A stretch of DNA of 64,000 bases from Merluccius polli (GCA_030340625.1 JAOPHQ010005725.1:30001-94000); one strand, 5' to 3'. Counted from the stretch's first letter, positions 23,527 through 64,000 are shown. Notes: generated from the letters alone by a model not told the origin. Made by a program: numbers and translations.

Positions 23527-25460
23527 TCAGTTAAAGATGAGAGAGCGAACAGCGTCTCGACTTGTCAAGTAAAACTCTTGAGCCTCTAATAAGTTACTGG
23601 GAAAAGTAAGCACAGACTCTGACATGACTATATTACATATCATCGTCGCACGGGACAGGTGAGAGGAACTTGCATGCCTGTCTGCAGTCATCAAGGTCAC
23701 TGTGTGAAACCATGAAGTCCTTAGTACCCCACAGCTGTGTACTATGTACATCACTTCTGGAATCCCACTGGGTACACTGGGATTTCTTGTTGGCCGGATG
23801 CGGTGGCTGTTCCACACTGCCTTGATCTCATCGAGCTGTTCCTGAAAACATGTATGGTCAAAACAAAGGTTTAAAGACTAACCAGAAGATGTCACAAAAA
23901 AAGCAGAAAATACACGCATGCTTGTTGAGACATTAATTTTGTGACGCTACATACTACAGATAATATTCTACATTTTATACATCACAAAATTTAGATTTTT
24001 TTAAAATTTGTAATTGCATCTGAATCACGAGTTAATTTCAGTGGCATCTAAAACTGCACTACTGCTTATAATCATTTTTCTGTCGACCGTAGTGTATAAT
24101 TAATCAATTAATTAATTTATAATAAATGGGGAGAAAATTAGTTTTCGAGTCGCCCACTGTCATTTTACACAAAGATGCTTTTCAGCGCCGTCCAATGTCA
24201 GTGGTGCTGAAACGCTTATCAACGATTCAACATCCCACAGCTGACTCTTAAAATGATTAGCCCAAAGCCATAATATTACGGCTTCGCAGAAGTGCATCCA
24301 ATAATTTCCTATATATGTATTGTATACGTCATACTACATTTGTGCATGGTATGAAAGAGCATAAGTCACAGACTTTCCTCAACCTCACCTGAATAATGAT
24401 CCGAAAGCACAGCTGCACAAGTGATTTGCAGGTAATCACCAACAAACAGGCCCTCATCTTTCATTCCGCTCAGAAGTTGTATCCACTACTCCATTCCTTC
24501 TTTACGCAGCATGCCCCACCAACTCTCAATCCTTTGATTTGTAGTGCTTGCTCCTGCGATGTAGCTTTGTTCACCAGATCTACTATCGGCATCACTGTGG
24601 CGAAGGTAGGTCTGGATGTCTCGGACAACCACATTCTCCGTTCCCAGATCTGTTCGGACGATCCGGGGACAACCACCAAACTGCTCCACGGCCTCCAAAA
24701 AGTATCCGCCAATGACGCGTGGGTTGCTACTTGTGTGTGCAGCTTTTAACCATATTATTTTGCGGGAAAAGCCATCAATGCAACCGTTGATGCAGATTCC
24801 ATATGGTTTTAACTTGTCGTAAGAATCTGCGTGCCAGATGTAGTTCGGTCCTAGAGCAAAATACTGCGGATCAGTCGCCTGGAACGACGCATGTCCGAGG
24901 AGTGAGGGTCCAGTGCTGCAAGAATCAAACGAACATCTTCCTTTTTTGCACAAATGCCATTTTCCAAGCATTTGCTGTACATCCACCTGTAGCCATGCAG
25001 TCTTCCAGGTCCTTCCAGCTGCTGCATAATGAAATCTATAACTTCCCCGAGGTCAGCATATTGTCTACGGTTGAGCCTGTGCTTTCTGAGCAGCCGAATT
25101 AAGTCTCTTGCTCACAATCAGAACCGTTTCTAGCTGTTTGGGGGCCCTATGCGAGATACAATTTGGAGGCCCCTATTTTTTTTAAACTCTACGGCCGACA
25201 GGGGGGGGGGGGGGGGGGTGCGCGCGATCGTAACCCACCCGGACCTACATTTTGGGGGCCCCCTGGTGGCGGCGGGGCCCTATGCAGCCGTATAGTCCGC
25301 CTATATAGCAAGAAACGGCTCTGCTCACAATTACTCCATGTCTAACCGCAAGTGACTGAAGGATATCACAATAATTCATCCCTAGATTAAAATAAAACGA
25401 AATCATGGCTGACCCCATCGAGCCTATACTGAAAACACCCTGGTAGTAGGCCTTCCCCAC
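23527..25460 (-). pseudogene. Degenerate DDE integrase-type transposase
   Basis: Pieces in order on the - strand: 25460-25324 (…YFNLGMNYCDIL…, N-terminal helix-turn-helix-like), a 205-bp MITE, 25118 to about 24880 (RLLRKHRLNRRQYADL … LHGYRWM), about 24895-24389 (catalytic core), an intron (GTGAGG … TTTTCAG), and 23841-23527. The core shows YDKLKPYGICINGCIDGFSR, RTDLGTEN and NQRIESWW, which supply the D, D and E of an rve-type fold. Breaks seen: a frame change between the first two pieces besides the MITE, another near 24885, an in-frame TAG at 24486-24488 directly before WIQLL, and two frame changes in the last exon (near 23750 and 23635). It cannot make a full protein. The family pairs with HECT genes in fish; I cannot name the superfamily with certainty. 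Confidence 0.85.
25119..25323. mobile_element. hAT MITE (205 bp) nested in the transposase remnant
   Basis: CTCACAAT occurs at 25111-25118 and 25324-25331 as an exact 8-bp target-site duplication. Termini are inverted repeats CAGAACCGTTTCTAGC and, read inwards from the right, CAGAGCCGTTTCTTGC (14 of 16 match). The interior is GC-rich with an 18-base G run at about 25201-25218. Removing it brings the transposase's N-terminal and middle segments together. Confidence 0.93.
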
Positions 25461-26743
25461 ACAATAGGTATGAAAATGAAAAATATTGAAAATGATTTGT
25501 CACAGTTATCCCTTATCCATAGGTTAAGGTTTTCTCTATCCCATTGTATCTCACTATTAACAATGTAGCTTGGAGAAACCACGTTTACTTGAACACTAGA
25601 GGGAGACCAATGTCTGGCCTCTGTCATGCCGTTGGGACAACGCTTCCAAATTTAGATATAAAGCCTTAAATATATTATATTATCTATAGCAGGGCCAATA
25701 TGGACCTATTCTAGTTGCATCCTTTCAACACAACAGCTTGAGTAGAAGAAAACATTTTCCAAACATTTTGCAAATTTAAGCTTATTTTTTAAGCTTATGC
25801 AAGCTTAAGAGTGTGAAGGGTGTAAGCTTATAAATGAGCTTATACATAACCTAACACCCTTCTCTGACACACGTGGACGCGCGCACACACACACACACAC
25901 ACACAAACACACAAACAAATCAAATGTTTGGTCGAGTGGTATTCAAAAGATCTACCCTATATAAACCCTTGGTGACGTATTACAGCGGTTACATAAAATG
26001 CATGTAATTTGTACTTAATGGCCATGATGTTATTTCATTATTTTACACACACACACGCACACACACACTGGGAGCCTGCAGTGGTTCTTCTTTATGGCGT
26101 CTGACTCTGAGCAGAAGAAACAAAAAAACATCACTGCTAACCACAAAAAATAACCATATTACACAGTGGTCTCCTCTTACTTATTCCATTAGACATTGGA
26201 GGACAACTTAGTCAACTGTGACCTGAATGCATCACAGCCACACTGGAAATCATAACAGCCATACACGTGTGTGTGTGTGTGTGTGTGTGTGTTGGCATGG
26301 CTGTGAGCACATGTGGATGTGTATGCGTTCCTGTATGTTTGTACCGGCAATTGTGCATGGGGGGGGGGGGGGGGGTGGCGAGTGGGGGGGTGCAGTGCGT
26401 CATAGGGTTGTTTTGAAGGCGTGGGAGGGCTGTAGCCTGCTGCTATATGTAGCTACTGCTGCCCTCAATTCAGACTGTATGACTGTATCCCCCCCCCCCC
26501 CCCCCCCCCCCCCCTCCCCCCCCGGCTGTATGTATGCAGACCCAGGGGTCACAACCACACTAGAGAGTGGAGGTGCTATCCTGTCTGGACCGTTATTATA
26601 TCGCATGGAGGCTGGTTGCATGTAAACAAGGACGAAGGACAAGGTGTATAGTCAAGGAAGCATAGGCTATAAACACACACTTATACACAGTTACATATAC
26701 AGGCATATAAGCTCACGCACTCACACACACACACACACACGTG

Positions 26744-26776
<33 letters not shown>

Positions 26777-27233
26777 CTTATTCTAGTGTCTTGAATATGG
26801 AAGGCGTTTTGTATTATTGTATTTCTAAAAGCTTGCAGGAAGGGACGAAAACAGACGTTGTGGGAGTTGTGTTTGAAACACAACTCCGAGTCCTAGTCAT
26901 AGGACTTGGATGTTGTCTCGCTCCCTACATGGACGGCTCTGCAGCGCCTTCGCTCTCTCTGTACAAACAAACAAGAGATAACAAAAAAAGGCTTACACAC
27001 AAGCACACACACAGATACGCGTCATATATTGGATATTGACATGATGTATAACAGTCTGTTACTGCAAAACAGAAAGCTCTTAAACACACACGCACACACA
27101 CACATACACACAGGCACACACACATCGACACATGCGGTTGCATAATTGCAGACACACGGGGCACTTCATTTCATAATCATCTGATGTTGTCATAGTAACG
27201 AGGGAGATCAGTTCCCCAGATCAGGGGAAGGGA

Positions 27234-27272
<39 letters not shown>

Positions 27273-27561
27273 GGGTGTCTTGCTTGCCTGTCAGTCTACG
27301 ACTGTGTGTGTGTGTTTGTGTCTGTTCTAACTAATGTCATATAATTGTGAATCCCCACACGGAGGAGAGGGGAGCAGGGTGTTGGTGAAATGATAGAAGG
27401 GAGGAGGGAGAGGAGGTGAGGAGAGGAGAAGAGGACGCCCTCTTATGGATGGAGAGAAATAACAGTTGTTGTTCACAGACTGTAACGCCAACCTGTCTGA
27501 TGGTAATTAGGAGAAATCACCAAAACCTCTTCAAGCAAGCAGACAAGTGTCTTTCTGCTTG

Positions 27562-27609
<48 letters not shown>

Positions 27610-28477
27610 TGCAGGTGCACGTGCGATACTCATGTAATCACGGCAAATAGGAAGCAATTATGGACAACATCATCATCACCATCATCATCATCATTAGCCC
27701 CATAGTAATTAGGGATCGTTGTGGATAATTTATGTCCTCAAACTCGTGTGTATGTGTGTGTGTGTGTGCGTGTGTGTGTGTGTGTGCGCGTGTGTGTCCA
27801 GACTCACTACAGGCTTATTTCTTTGTAATTTTTTCTCATTTGTAGATGTATTTTTTTCTCAGCAAACATTGATCATCGTTACTAGAACCACTAATAAGCA
27901 CTGAAACGTGGACACACACACACACATGAATCGGCATACAAATTTGATTATGACATTTACCAGCAGTACAAATTACTGCTCTTTCAACATTTGCGTCAGA
28001 CAGAGATCAATGTCTGGAGTCTGAAGAAACATCAAAGAAGTGTATACCTACAGTGCACACACATGAACAAACACACACACACACACACACACATAGGGGA
28101 GGTGGGTGGGATGTACACCGTATGCATGTATGTACATATGTAATGACAACAGGGGGAACGTTTGTAGCTTATGGTTTTAACACACCTAACGTACCCTGCT
28201 GTTGCTGTGACTCGTTCTCTGGGCGGACAATTCGTGTTTCAAACGACTCCCTGTCATAACGGGAGTCTATCAGAGTGTGTCATCTCCTCGATTCGCCACA
28301 CCAGAAGTGGTTTCAAAATAGTATCATCTATCACCTTCTATAACAGTGCTGGAGTTAACGCGCCGCCAGCATACTGTGCCAAATTGTGTGCCAAATTGTG
28401 TGCCGAAGGTGGTGGTGGTGGGAGGTGGGGCCTTTTCATATTCCAGTCATGTTCTCCTGCCAGTGCTGACATCAGTT

Positions 28478-28480
<3 letters not shown>

Positions 28481-28547
<67 letters not shown>
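28481..28547. repeat. (GT)n microsatellite
   Basis: Uninterrupted GT dinucleotides over about 67 bp. Confidence 0.95.
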
Positions 28548-28549
<2 letters not shown>

Positions 28550-29571
28550 ACTTGGCAGGGATGGTGGATCGATCGAAATATGACGCAAGGAGGGAAGTGA
28601 GATCCAAGAAAAGATAGGGATAGTACGCTGCTTACACACACACACACACAGTACATCATGTGCACGTCAAGGCAGATGGTGCCATGGGCTGGGACTAAAA
28701 TAGCTGATAATAAAAAACAGCAAAAGAGGAAACAGAATCTATATATTGCAGAATATATTGCTTTTCTTTTTTAAAAAGAAGCCGTTACAGATGTCAATAT
28801 TTCAAAAATGACACAATATATCATAGTTGAAGTGAACATATATAGTGCAATAAAAAGATAACAGACCATAGACCCGTCCTATTCCCCTGCTGTGGCTCTA
28901 TCCCGATGATGTACGCTTTTGTTGTGTACATAAATAATAACGGCTAAAGAAATGTATCGACTGTGAGCTGGTTATTTGTCTTGTTATTTGTTATGAGCAA
29001 TGCAATCTGGTGGTTTGTGTGTGTGACCTGCCAACTCTGGCCCCCAGAAGCATAGCTGGCATAGCACTCTGTAATTTGGTGTGAGAGCAAAATTCCTGCT
29101 GGAATTAGGCATGTCATCCGGGTGGAGCGACTTCCACCGGATTCAACAAGGGAACGAGAAATCATTAAGGCAGCACCATGGACTACCGCCGACGTGACGC
29201 CGCCACGCTGGCTAAACGATTTGTTCGCACGCGTGGTGATAAACTCGTCCGGGGGACGGTGTGGCAGGCTGGCTGAATAAAGTAAATATAGTGAATAGTC
29301 AAAGAGCAGTCAAAAGCTAATTCTTCCAGGTTCATCTTCGTGTGACTCTGAGGTTGTTGCTTTTTTAAAATTTATTATTTGCTGTTTTGTACCGAAAAGC
29401 ATTGAATGAATTGAAGGCCGAATCAACTTTCCCTTTTCAGAAAAATGTTTGCCAAGCTTGTTTATAAAAATATTCCAACATTTCAATTGAAATGTGGGCA
29501 CTGAGAAAAATGAGTGGTGAAACCCAAATGGATACCAATAGGGTTTCCATGGAAAGAGACACAATATGAAG

Positions 29572-29574
<3 letters not shown>

Positions 29575-29630
<56 letters not shown>
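29575..29630. repeat. (TA)n microsatellite
   Basis: Perfect TA repeat of about 56 bp followed by TGTGTGTG. Confidence 0.95.
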
Positions 29631-29639
<9 letters not shown>

Positions 29640-30190
29640 ATCAAAAGAACAGAGCGTTACCTAAATAAACGGATGATGCTATTGGATGTCAGAGGTGGGA
29701 GCACAGCAGCTGTGGGGGAGCACGTTTCCAGCGTGAATCACCAACTATTAAATAACAGGGATGAGCAGGATGAGCCCGACCCACGGCTGTGGATTTTATA
29801 ACAAAAAAGGTGACCTCCACAGGGAGATCCTGGTCAGCCATTTCTAACAAACTGTAGGAGGTAAAATGAATGCTTAGGTCTCTATATTACAACTCCAGCC
29901 TGAGTTAATATGTGCAACAGTTGCTATGCCTGAACAACTCTTGATTACACACAGTGTATCGGCACATCAGATCTTAAATACACTTGTCACTACCTAGGAC
30001 ACACACACACACACACCCAGACATGTAATCAACACAAGAGACCGCAGCGGGATATTAGTTTCCAAACTTAATATCCTGTTTTATTGTTCAAATATTATTG
30101 TACGACACGGTACAAATATCAGCAGTACGCACACACACAAACATGGAGGACCGATGCACACACACACTTGTTATTTCTCTTGACAAAACC

Positions 30191-30318
<128 letters not shown>

Positions 30319-30780
30319 AACAAAAGGCTTTAATCTCAGGACAATACTTGTGTGTTAAAGGGAATCAAAGGAGTGATTAAGGATCTGGTGACAGCAAGAT
30401 CAAAATCTGAAGAATAATTTCTTTAGTTTTTTTTATTGGAGAAATCTCACCGTAAGACAGAATTCACATATCGTGTTGAGAAAAGGTGTTTACCGTGAAT
30501 ATATGCGCACACATTTTCGGTGAATGTTGCCAAGGCCGACGTGCCGTATGTCAGAGCTGTGTGCACCATGGTGAACGGGGGGAGGGGGGGGGGTGGGGGT
30601 GATGTTACTATCGGTGCAAGGCCTCCAGAACACAGGAACTCCTGGTGTCGTCCCATTGGCCAGGATACCACGAATTCTATTGTCGGGTAGATTTTGTGCT
30701 TTCCATTTCCTTTTTTTCTCTTCAAATCAAGTAAGCAAAAGTATCCTCAGTCAAAAAAAAATATTGTATTTTTTCCTCAT

Positions 30781-32776
30781 CAGTTGAAGTTGAAAAAGGA
30801 AAGAAATTAAATGGGGTCGTAACCTATAAAGCTGTTCTGGCATCGAAGCAAATTGCGTGCACATGAAATCAAACAAAAACAAATGACGTCTTGATCATGA
30901 CAAACGTCTTGATCTTCACAATCTGTCCTTCTTAGTCATCTCCACCATCGTCATCTTCATCATGGTCAGCATAACCGCCATCAATAAAATATATAAATCA
31001 AGAAAACAAACCATTTGTAATTATTCAACACTTGATTAGTTCAGTCAAAAGTCTCTTTTACACAGGATACGTCCCATCGTGACTTAGCAACAATTTTGAA
31101 TGGCCTTTGCGAACGCTAGCCAAGAAACAGAAAAAGCCAGATGGAAGACATCGCAATAACATGTTGAGAGGTTTTCAGGCAATAACAGTGAATGTCTGAA
31201 TCATCATCATGGCTGCCATCTTCACCCCTGTCATCATAGATACACCCTGGTTTCTGTGGCTTCGCTCACTAGCAACAGTACTAAGTAAAGGCTCAAATCA
31301 CTCGTATTACACATGCTTCCCTATGCTAAGCATACCAATTAGGGACGGATCAGGCTGTAGCAGTCAGGCTACCGTACGCTAACCGCCACCACGACCATTT
31401 GCCAACACTACTTCAAGAAATAAAACAGGGAGGATACAACATCATCCACTGTGTGTGTAGTTTGAATGTGAACTGCTGAAGTCAGCCATAGTGGTCTGTG
31501 ATATTGACCCAAAAAAAGTATCCTTTGAAATAGGACCCTCTTTTATGAATGCCAAATGTTTCCTCATGAAAATCCCAATGACAGTACTTTTATTAACTCA
31601 TTTTCATGAAAAAAGGGAGTTTAAGCCAGTGTAAAGTATTTTAGTGTTTGTATATTTTAACCGATAAAAAACAAATGGCAGAAACAAGATTGACGTGTTT
31701 CAATGCAAACATTTGCAATGGGAGCACACACCCTACATACAGTTCAGCATAGCTTTTTTAGGTGCTGGAGTGTACATCACTAAACTACAACCTGGAGCGG
31801 TTTAGTGTTTTTCATAAGAAAGAATTCATAACTTTGGGTATTTTTTTGTTATTGCTGCCTACACTGAAGGCAGTAAGTAGAAGTGTCGCTACACGCCCAA
31901 TGCTGGGATCTGGTTACTTTCAATGCAGTCGGTCAGAAATTTCAACCGAAACTGCAATTCACACGATCTAAACACGTTTAGACCTAACAGGGTACAAAAG
32001 GAGTTGAAGTCAATTTGTTGAAATGGAAAGGTGACTTGAAATACAAAACCTAACCAGGCGAGCTGATACAGGCCAATGACGGTATAGCATAAAATAAAAT
32101 GCAAAGAAAATTTAAAGAAATTAAAAAATCCAAGCCACGGTCAGTGGAAACTGCAGTCACCTTGTCCCATGAACTAGAGTACAGAACTGTTCGGTATCCC
32201 TCAGGGCACTCCATGAGATCCTCTTTTGTTTAGCAGTTTTCATAGTGTACTTTGTGGGGAATCACATGTTTTACAACAAAGCCTGTTTTTACAACAACAA
32301 CAACAAAAAATGATCTAAATTTCTATAAAAAGGCCGTTTTTTTTTCGTGACTAGTTAAAACTGAAGGATGATCGGTCACACGTTGTCCACGTGGTGCATA
32401 AAATTAAAATACCATAAACAGAACTGAAATAGTTTGGCTGAAAAAAACTAAAAACATGATCAATCAATTATTTCTTATTGGGCGGCTGACACGGCTGGAT
32501 AATTAGCCTGTTAGCATGAGGGGACAGCATACATGGATACTTCATCTTATTCAACTGGAATGGTCGAGTCGCTGAGTTATTACTATTTTGCTGACCACAG
32601 CTACCATGGTCCGCTAGTTTAAATAGTCAACGAACTGGGCTGATTGGTGAGTTCAGTTACAGATCGTTCCTCTGGTGTTATCCTAGCGCTCGCTTGACAG
32701 TTGACTTCCTAGTTAGCCAGAGCTGGCTGACTGTGTCTCCGGGCGCCCGTGTCTCCTCCACCCAGTTTGATAGGGG
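30781..32776 (-). other. akap7: Probable akap7 3' UTR
   Basis: This 2-kb stretch downstream of the akap7 stop has few microsatellites and no coding signal, as expected for a long 3' UTR. On the - strand AATAAA occurs at 31589-31594 and, further on, at 30432-30437; either could set the 3' end. Extent is inferred. Confidence 0.45.
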
Positions 32777-60660
<27,884 letters not shown>

Positions 60661-60960
60661 CGTTTCACCCGGCTTACCGACAGACAAACCGTCACGGCTT
60701 CTTCTTCATCATCATCATCTGGGGTCGGAGATAGTGAGAGAGAGAGCTAGGCTGCGTACATTTATTTGTTTCGTTGATTTAACCTCGGGCGGTTTTAATT
60801 CAAAAAAACGTGCACGCGTACGACGCACCCCCTCCTCCCCCCGACTTGCCCTCGCATCGCTTTGTATGATGATGATGATGATGATCCGAGAAGTGAGGGG
60901 GAAGCAAAGCGACCACCTGTTGCCAAAGTCTCAAAGTCTGCCCTGTCAAGAAGAGTAGGG
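60661..60960 (-). promoter_or_regulatory. akap7: Putative akap7 long-form promoter region
   Basis: The sequence upstream of the long-form ATG is locally rich in CpG (for example GTGCACGCGTACGACGCACC near 60811 and CGCCGTCGTCGTCGCCGCGG overlapping exon 1). No TATA box is evident. This is position-based inference. Confidence 0.4.
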
Positions 60961-62639
60961 CTTAGCCGTCTAGCTCGGGTTTAGCCTTGGTGTTTGTTTG
61001 TTTTTTTAAATTAACGTATAATAACTATAACTATATCGGAGAGCGTCCAAGTATAGACAGCGCTAATCGTTAATTTAGCAGCGTGCCAAAGTGTCAAAAA
61101 TGTGGCGTGAACAGCGCTGATCGCACTGGCTGCCACCATGTGCTGCTGAATGTGCTTCCTCCACTTCCGGGTTCTGCAGCCGTTTGTAAACAACGCACCC
61201 AGAGCCGTGCTTTTTGGGGGAGTTCGGCAACGAGGGTTGCGCAGGACTTCACAGCGTCTGTGTCAGTATGCTGAACTACCCCAAAACTAGACAGTGTGCA
61301 ATATAAGTGGTAGATAATTTAACATCACCTGAGATAACCCTGTGAATTACAAGTACATGTGTGAAGGGCGATTAGGACTAGGACTTTCATTGTGGGACCC
61401 GTGGGTTGAAACTAGCCGAACTATGTTGATCAGCAGCTCTAGTGCGAACTAAGTGGCGGCCATGGGGCGGGGGTGGGGGGGGGGGCGGGGGGCGGTAGAC
61501 CAGAGCCAGTCTGGTGCCTCTCATTTAATACAAGCCTACATCTTAGTCCCAAGCCCCAAGTCCCAAAGTTTGGCCTTCATTGCAAGACAGATATTCTCAG
61601 CAATTCTTCTGGATGAGGCTATTGGCTGCGCCTTAAGCACAATTTGATGAAGGCAAATTCGGATACCATGGCATGGGATTAATGCATTGGCTTCATTTGA
61701 AATGCATCGTTGGTAAAACATCTGTGAACCATTTAGATAACTTCCAACAAGCTTGTAATATGTATTTTTTCACTATTCTATGGCATAAATAATGGACTAT
61801 GGTGTAATTTACAGGTCCCCCTTAATATTGTTGTGAGCATTTGTTACATGGCAAAAACAAAACCATGTTGCAACATTTGGACAGATATGGAGATTGCGAT
61901 ATGATTCGCTATTAGTGGGAATTAAAATGTTTGCATCACAATTTTCATTTTCACTGGAAAAATCATTAAAATCATGTGACATTTGCTGAGGTCTGTAACA
62001 AACATGTTTTCTTACATCTGGAGAAAAGAAATGTAGGTCAGAGCATCTCTGCAGCACTACAGTAATTGTGTACGTTTACAATTTACCTTTATTTAAACAT
62101 CGCAGCTCCTGTGATTTGGATATTGCACTTTGCCATGTTGAGATTTTTATCAGTTTTCGAACCTTTGTAGAACGTGTCATACAAGTGCATTTGTTGTTTA
62201 TAACATTTTTATATATTTAACCTTTATATTTAATATTGAACACCATGGTTAATCTTTAAAGCTTTGTCATATTTATACATTGTTTGCAGTACATTGGTTT
62301 TATGTGAATGCTAAAATATTTTGAATGATTTAACTTGAAAGAATGCAACATGATGGGCATTAGCCTACTGTTTGTATTCCAAAAAAGAAAGCTAAAACAA
62401 ATATATATTGAGCACTTATTTAACAGTAGTTCATTGTAATAATATAATCATTAAAAAGATAGCCTACGATTTGTAAATAAAGGTTATACAATTGATTTCT
62501 ATAATGAAATATGTTAACCTACTTTTCCCTTCATGAACCGATGACCGTTGTTTCGCACCTCAAAAAAAATATGCCTGATTGTGGAAACAAAAGCCAAATA
62601 ACTTCACTACCATGGATTCAACGATTTCTGTCCGAGTTC
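60961..62639. other. Intergenic region between akap7 and the next gene, no gene seen
   Basis: The two genes lie in the same orientation, so this holds the upstream region of akap7 and the downstream region of the gene at 62640-64000. On the - strand, AATAAA occurs at about 62087-62092 and would suit the latter's 3' end. A G-rich run lies at 61463-61492. The rest is AT-rich without coding signal. Confidence 0.5.
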
Positions 62640-64000
62640 TTATCTGTTACCACTGCTCCACCAACTTTTCTTAGACTTGGTTTCTTTATCAGCTTTGTGG
62701 TAACCACCCATCAAACTGCTACTACTATAACGTGCACCCACACCACCACTCTGGCAGTCATGACCACCATGAGCACGTTGGTCATTACCACCCACACCAC
62801 GACCCTGGGAGTCAAGACCACCATGAGCACGTTGGTCATTACCACCCACACCGGAACGTGTACCCACACCACCACCCTGGGAGTCATGACCACCATAAGC
62901 ACGTTGGTCATTACCACCCACACCGGAACGTGTACCCACACCACCACCCTGGGAGTCAAGACCACCATAAGCACGTTGGTCATTACCACCCACACCGGAA
63001 CGTGTACCCACACCACCACCCTGGGAGTCAAGACCACCATAAGCACGTTGGTCATTACCACCCACACCGGAACGTGTACCCACACCACCACCCTGGGAGT
63101 CAAGACCACCATAAGCACATTGGTCATTACCACCCACACCGGAACGTGTACCCACACCACCACCCTGGGAGTCATGACCACCATGAGCACGTTGGTCATT
63201 ACCACCCACACCGGAACGTGTACCCACACCACCACCCTGGTAGTCAAGACCACCATGAGCACGTTGGTCATTACCACCCACACCGTAACGTGTACCCGCA
63301 CCACCACCCTGGTAGTCATGACCACCATAAGCACGTTGGTCATTACCACCCATCAAACTGCTACTACCCTTAATACTGCTGGGCCGTTGGTCGTCGTCAT
63401 AACCACCAGTATCAGAGTCGGAAGCACTGCTGTTACGACTGCGAATGTCCGACTTTATGTCGCCATCACTGACGCTTTCGCAGATGCTTTCTGCTTTCTC
63501 AGAGTGTTTGAGTAGCATGGCGTGCATTTGAGCGACCGCCTGGTTGTTCATGTCACTGGTCAGCAATCCAGGCACGGAGTCGTGGTAGAAGACGTTGACA
63601 TCCAACACAATGTTCCACGATGATTTCTTGGAGATCAACCCTGGCGTTTGGATGGCTCCTTCGTTGGGGTTGCGCGTGTGATGCATCATCACCAAAATGA
63701 GAGGTTTGTCTCTCAATGACGCTACAACGAGGAGGAGGTGAGAGGATGTTTTAGTTACAGTGGACTGGAAAAGCATTACATAATGATAACATCACACTGA
63801 TCCTGTGAGATTACCAATCATTAGGGAGCATGCTGCACTTCAATGTGTCTGAAGGAAATTAAACCATGGCCATTACCTGGGAACTTAGACATGACATTCT
63901 CCAAGTCTGAATCAATCCGTGACGTGATTGGACAGAACACAATGATGAGCTGGGGGTCGTTGCTCTCATCTGTCTGCACCAGAGTCACTTTTCCCAGGGA
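62640..64000 (-). CDS. Unrecognised protein with Gly-rich 24-residue tandem repeats (3' end of gene)
   Basis: Two exons are visible: 64000-63877 (continues beyond the window) and 63721-62640, joined P|A at GTAATG and TTGTAG; 401 residues plus stop. The first part alternates hydrophobic strands and acidic turns (PQLIIVFCPI, KPLILVMMHHTRNPN, NIVLDVNVFYHDSVPGLL), suggesting a small alpha/beta fold. A Ser/Asp-rich linker follows (SDGDIKSDIRSRNSSASDSD). The tail is seven full and two shorter copies of a 24-residue unit with core GVGGNDQRAYGGLDSQGGG, then a basic end (KETKSKKSWW). I do not recognise a named family; similar fish-only predicted proteins may exist. The repeat lacks Cys and most bulky hydrophobics, so the tail is probably disordered. 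The phases and the conserved-looking first half support a real gene. Confidence 0.75.
62730..63350. repeat. 72-bp coding tandem repeat
   Basis: Units begin at 62847, 62919, 62991, 63063, 63135, 63207 and 63279 with CACACCGGAACG (last one CACACCGTAACG), exactly 72 bp apart. Shorter copies precede them. Because 72 is a multiple of three, all units stay in frame on both strands. Confidence 0.95.

Noticed and set aside
24389..25460. Integrase core read as a retrovirus or LTR-retrotransposon remnant
   Set aside because: No gag, protease, reverse transcriptase, RNase H or LTR is present; the gene has an intron and a HECT neighbour, fitting a DNA transposon.
60661..60687. Upstream extension of akap7 exon 1 by nine codons
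   Set aside because: The extension starts at a TTG, not an ATG; the first ATG in frame is at 60660 and has a good start context.
62511..63515. 334-codon + strand open frame rich in Thr/His
   Set aside because: It is the antisense of the 72-bp coding repeat. The - strand has a valid splice acceptor, matching phase with an upstream exon and a structured, non-repetitive half; the + strand frame has none of these.

Overview
This is vertebrate nuclear DNA, almost certainly from a ray-finned (teleost) fish. It has short conserved exons with GT-AG introns, one AT-AC U12-type intron, very abundant (CA)n/(GT)n microsatellites, hAT-type MITEs and other fish-type interspersed repeats. Nothing prokaryotic is present: no operons, CRISPR arrays or ribosome binding sites. 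All exons below were joined by hand, and splice phases were checked by exon-length arithmetic.

Layout. (1) 1-17897, + strand: the 3' seven-eighths of med23 (Mediator tail subunit). It has 24 constitutive exons giving 1199 residues, plus an 18-nt microexon and a U12-type AT-AC intron. Its introns hold two hAT elements with exact 8-bp target-site duplications, one of which carries a 28S rRNA fragment. They also hold palindromic MITEs, minisatellites and a telomere-like array. The 3' UTR runs to a poly(A) signal at 18590. (2) About 19.1-25.5 kb: a transposon-derived block. A two-exon SAM-like/HECT E3 ligase gene (+, 667 aa, intact) converges on a broken DDE integrase-type transposase (-). The transposase has frameshifts, an in-frame stop and a nested 205-bp hAT MITE. 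In tetrapods this position between MED23 and AKAP7 holds ARG1; I see no arginase here. (3) About 25.5-32.7 kb: microsatellite-rich intergenic DNA and the probable akap7 3' UTR. (4) 32777-60660, - strand: complete akap7 (A-kinase anchoring protein 7). The long form has nine exons and 385 aa, with a 2H-phosphoesterase domain (both HxT motifs) and a C-terminal RII-binding helix. A separate 49-nt first exon at 44308-44356 encodes the lipid-anchored N-terminus of the short form and lies in the 21.8-kb last intron. (5) 62640-64000, - strand: the 3' part of an unrecognised gene whose tail is a 24-residue Gly-rich repeat.

The two main genes are unrelated in function: med23 acts in RNA polymerase II transcription, akap7 in PKA anchoring and nucleotide phosphoesterase chemistry. 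They are neighbours by conserved synteny. The least ordinary items are the HECT/integrase pair in which only the ligase stays open, the 28S-carrying hAT element, the duplicated splice donor in med23, the minisatellite built from an akap7 splice donor, and the hidden short-isoform exon of akap7.
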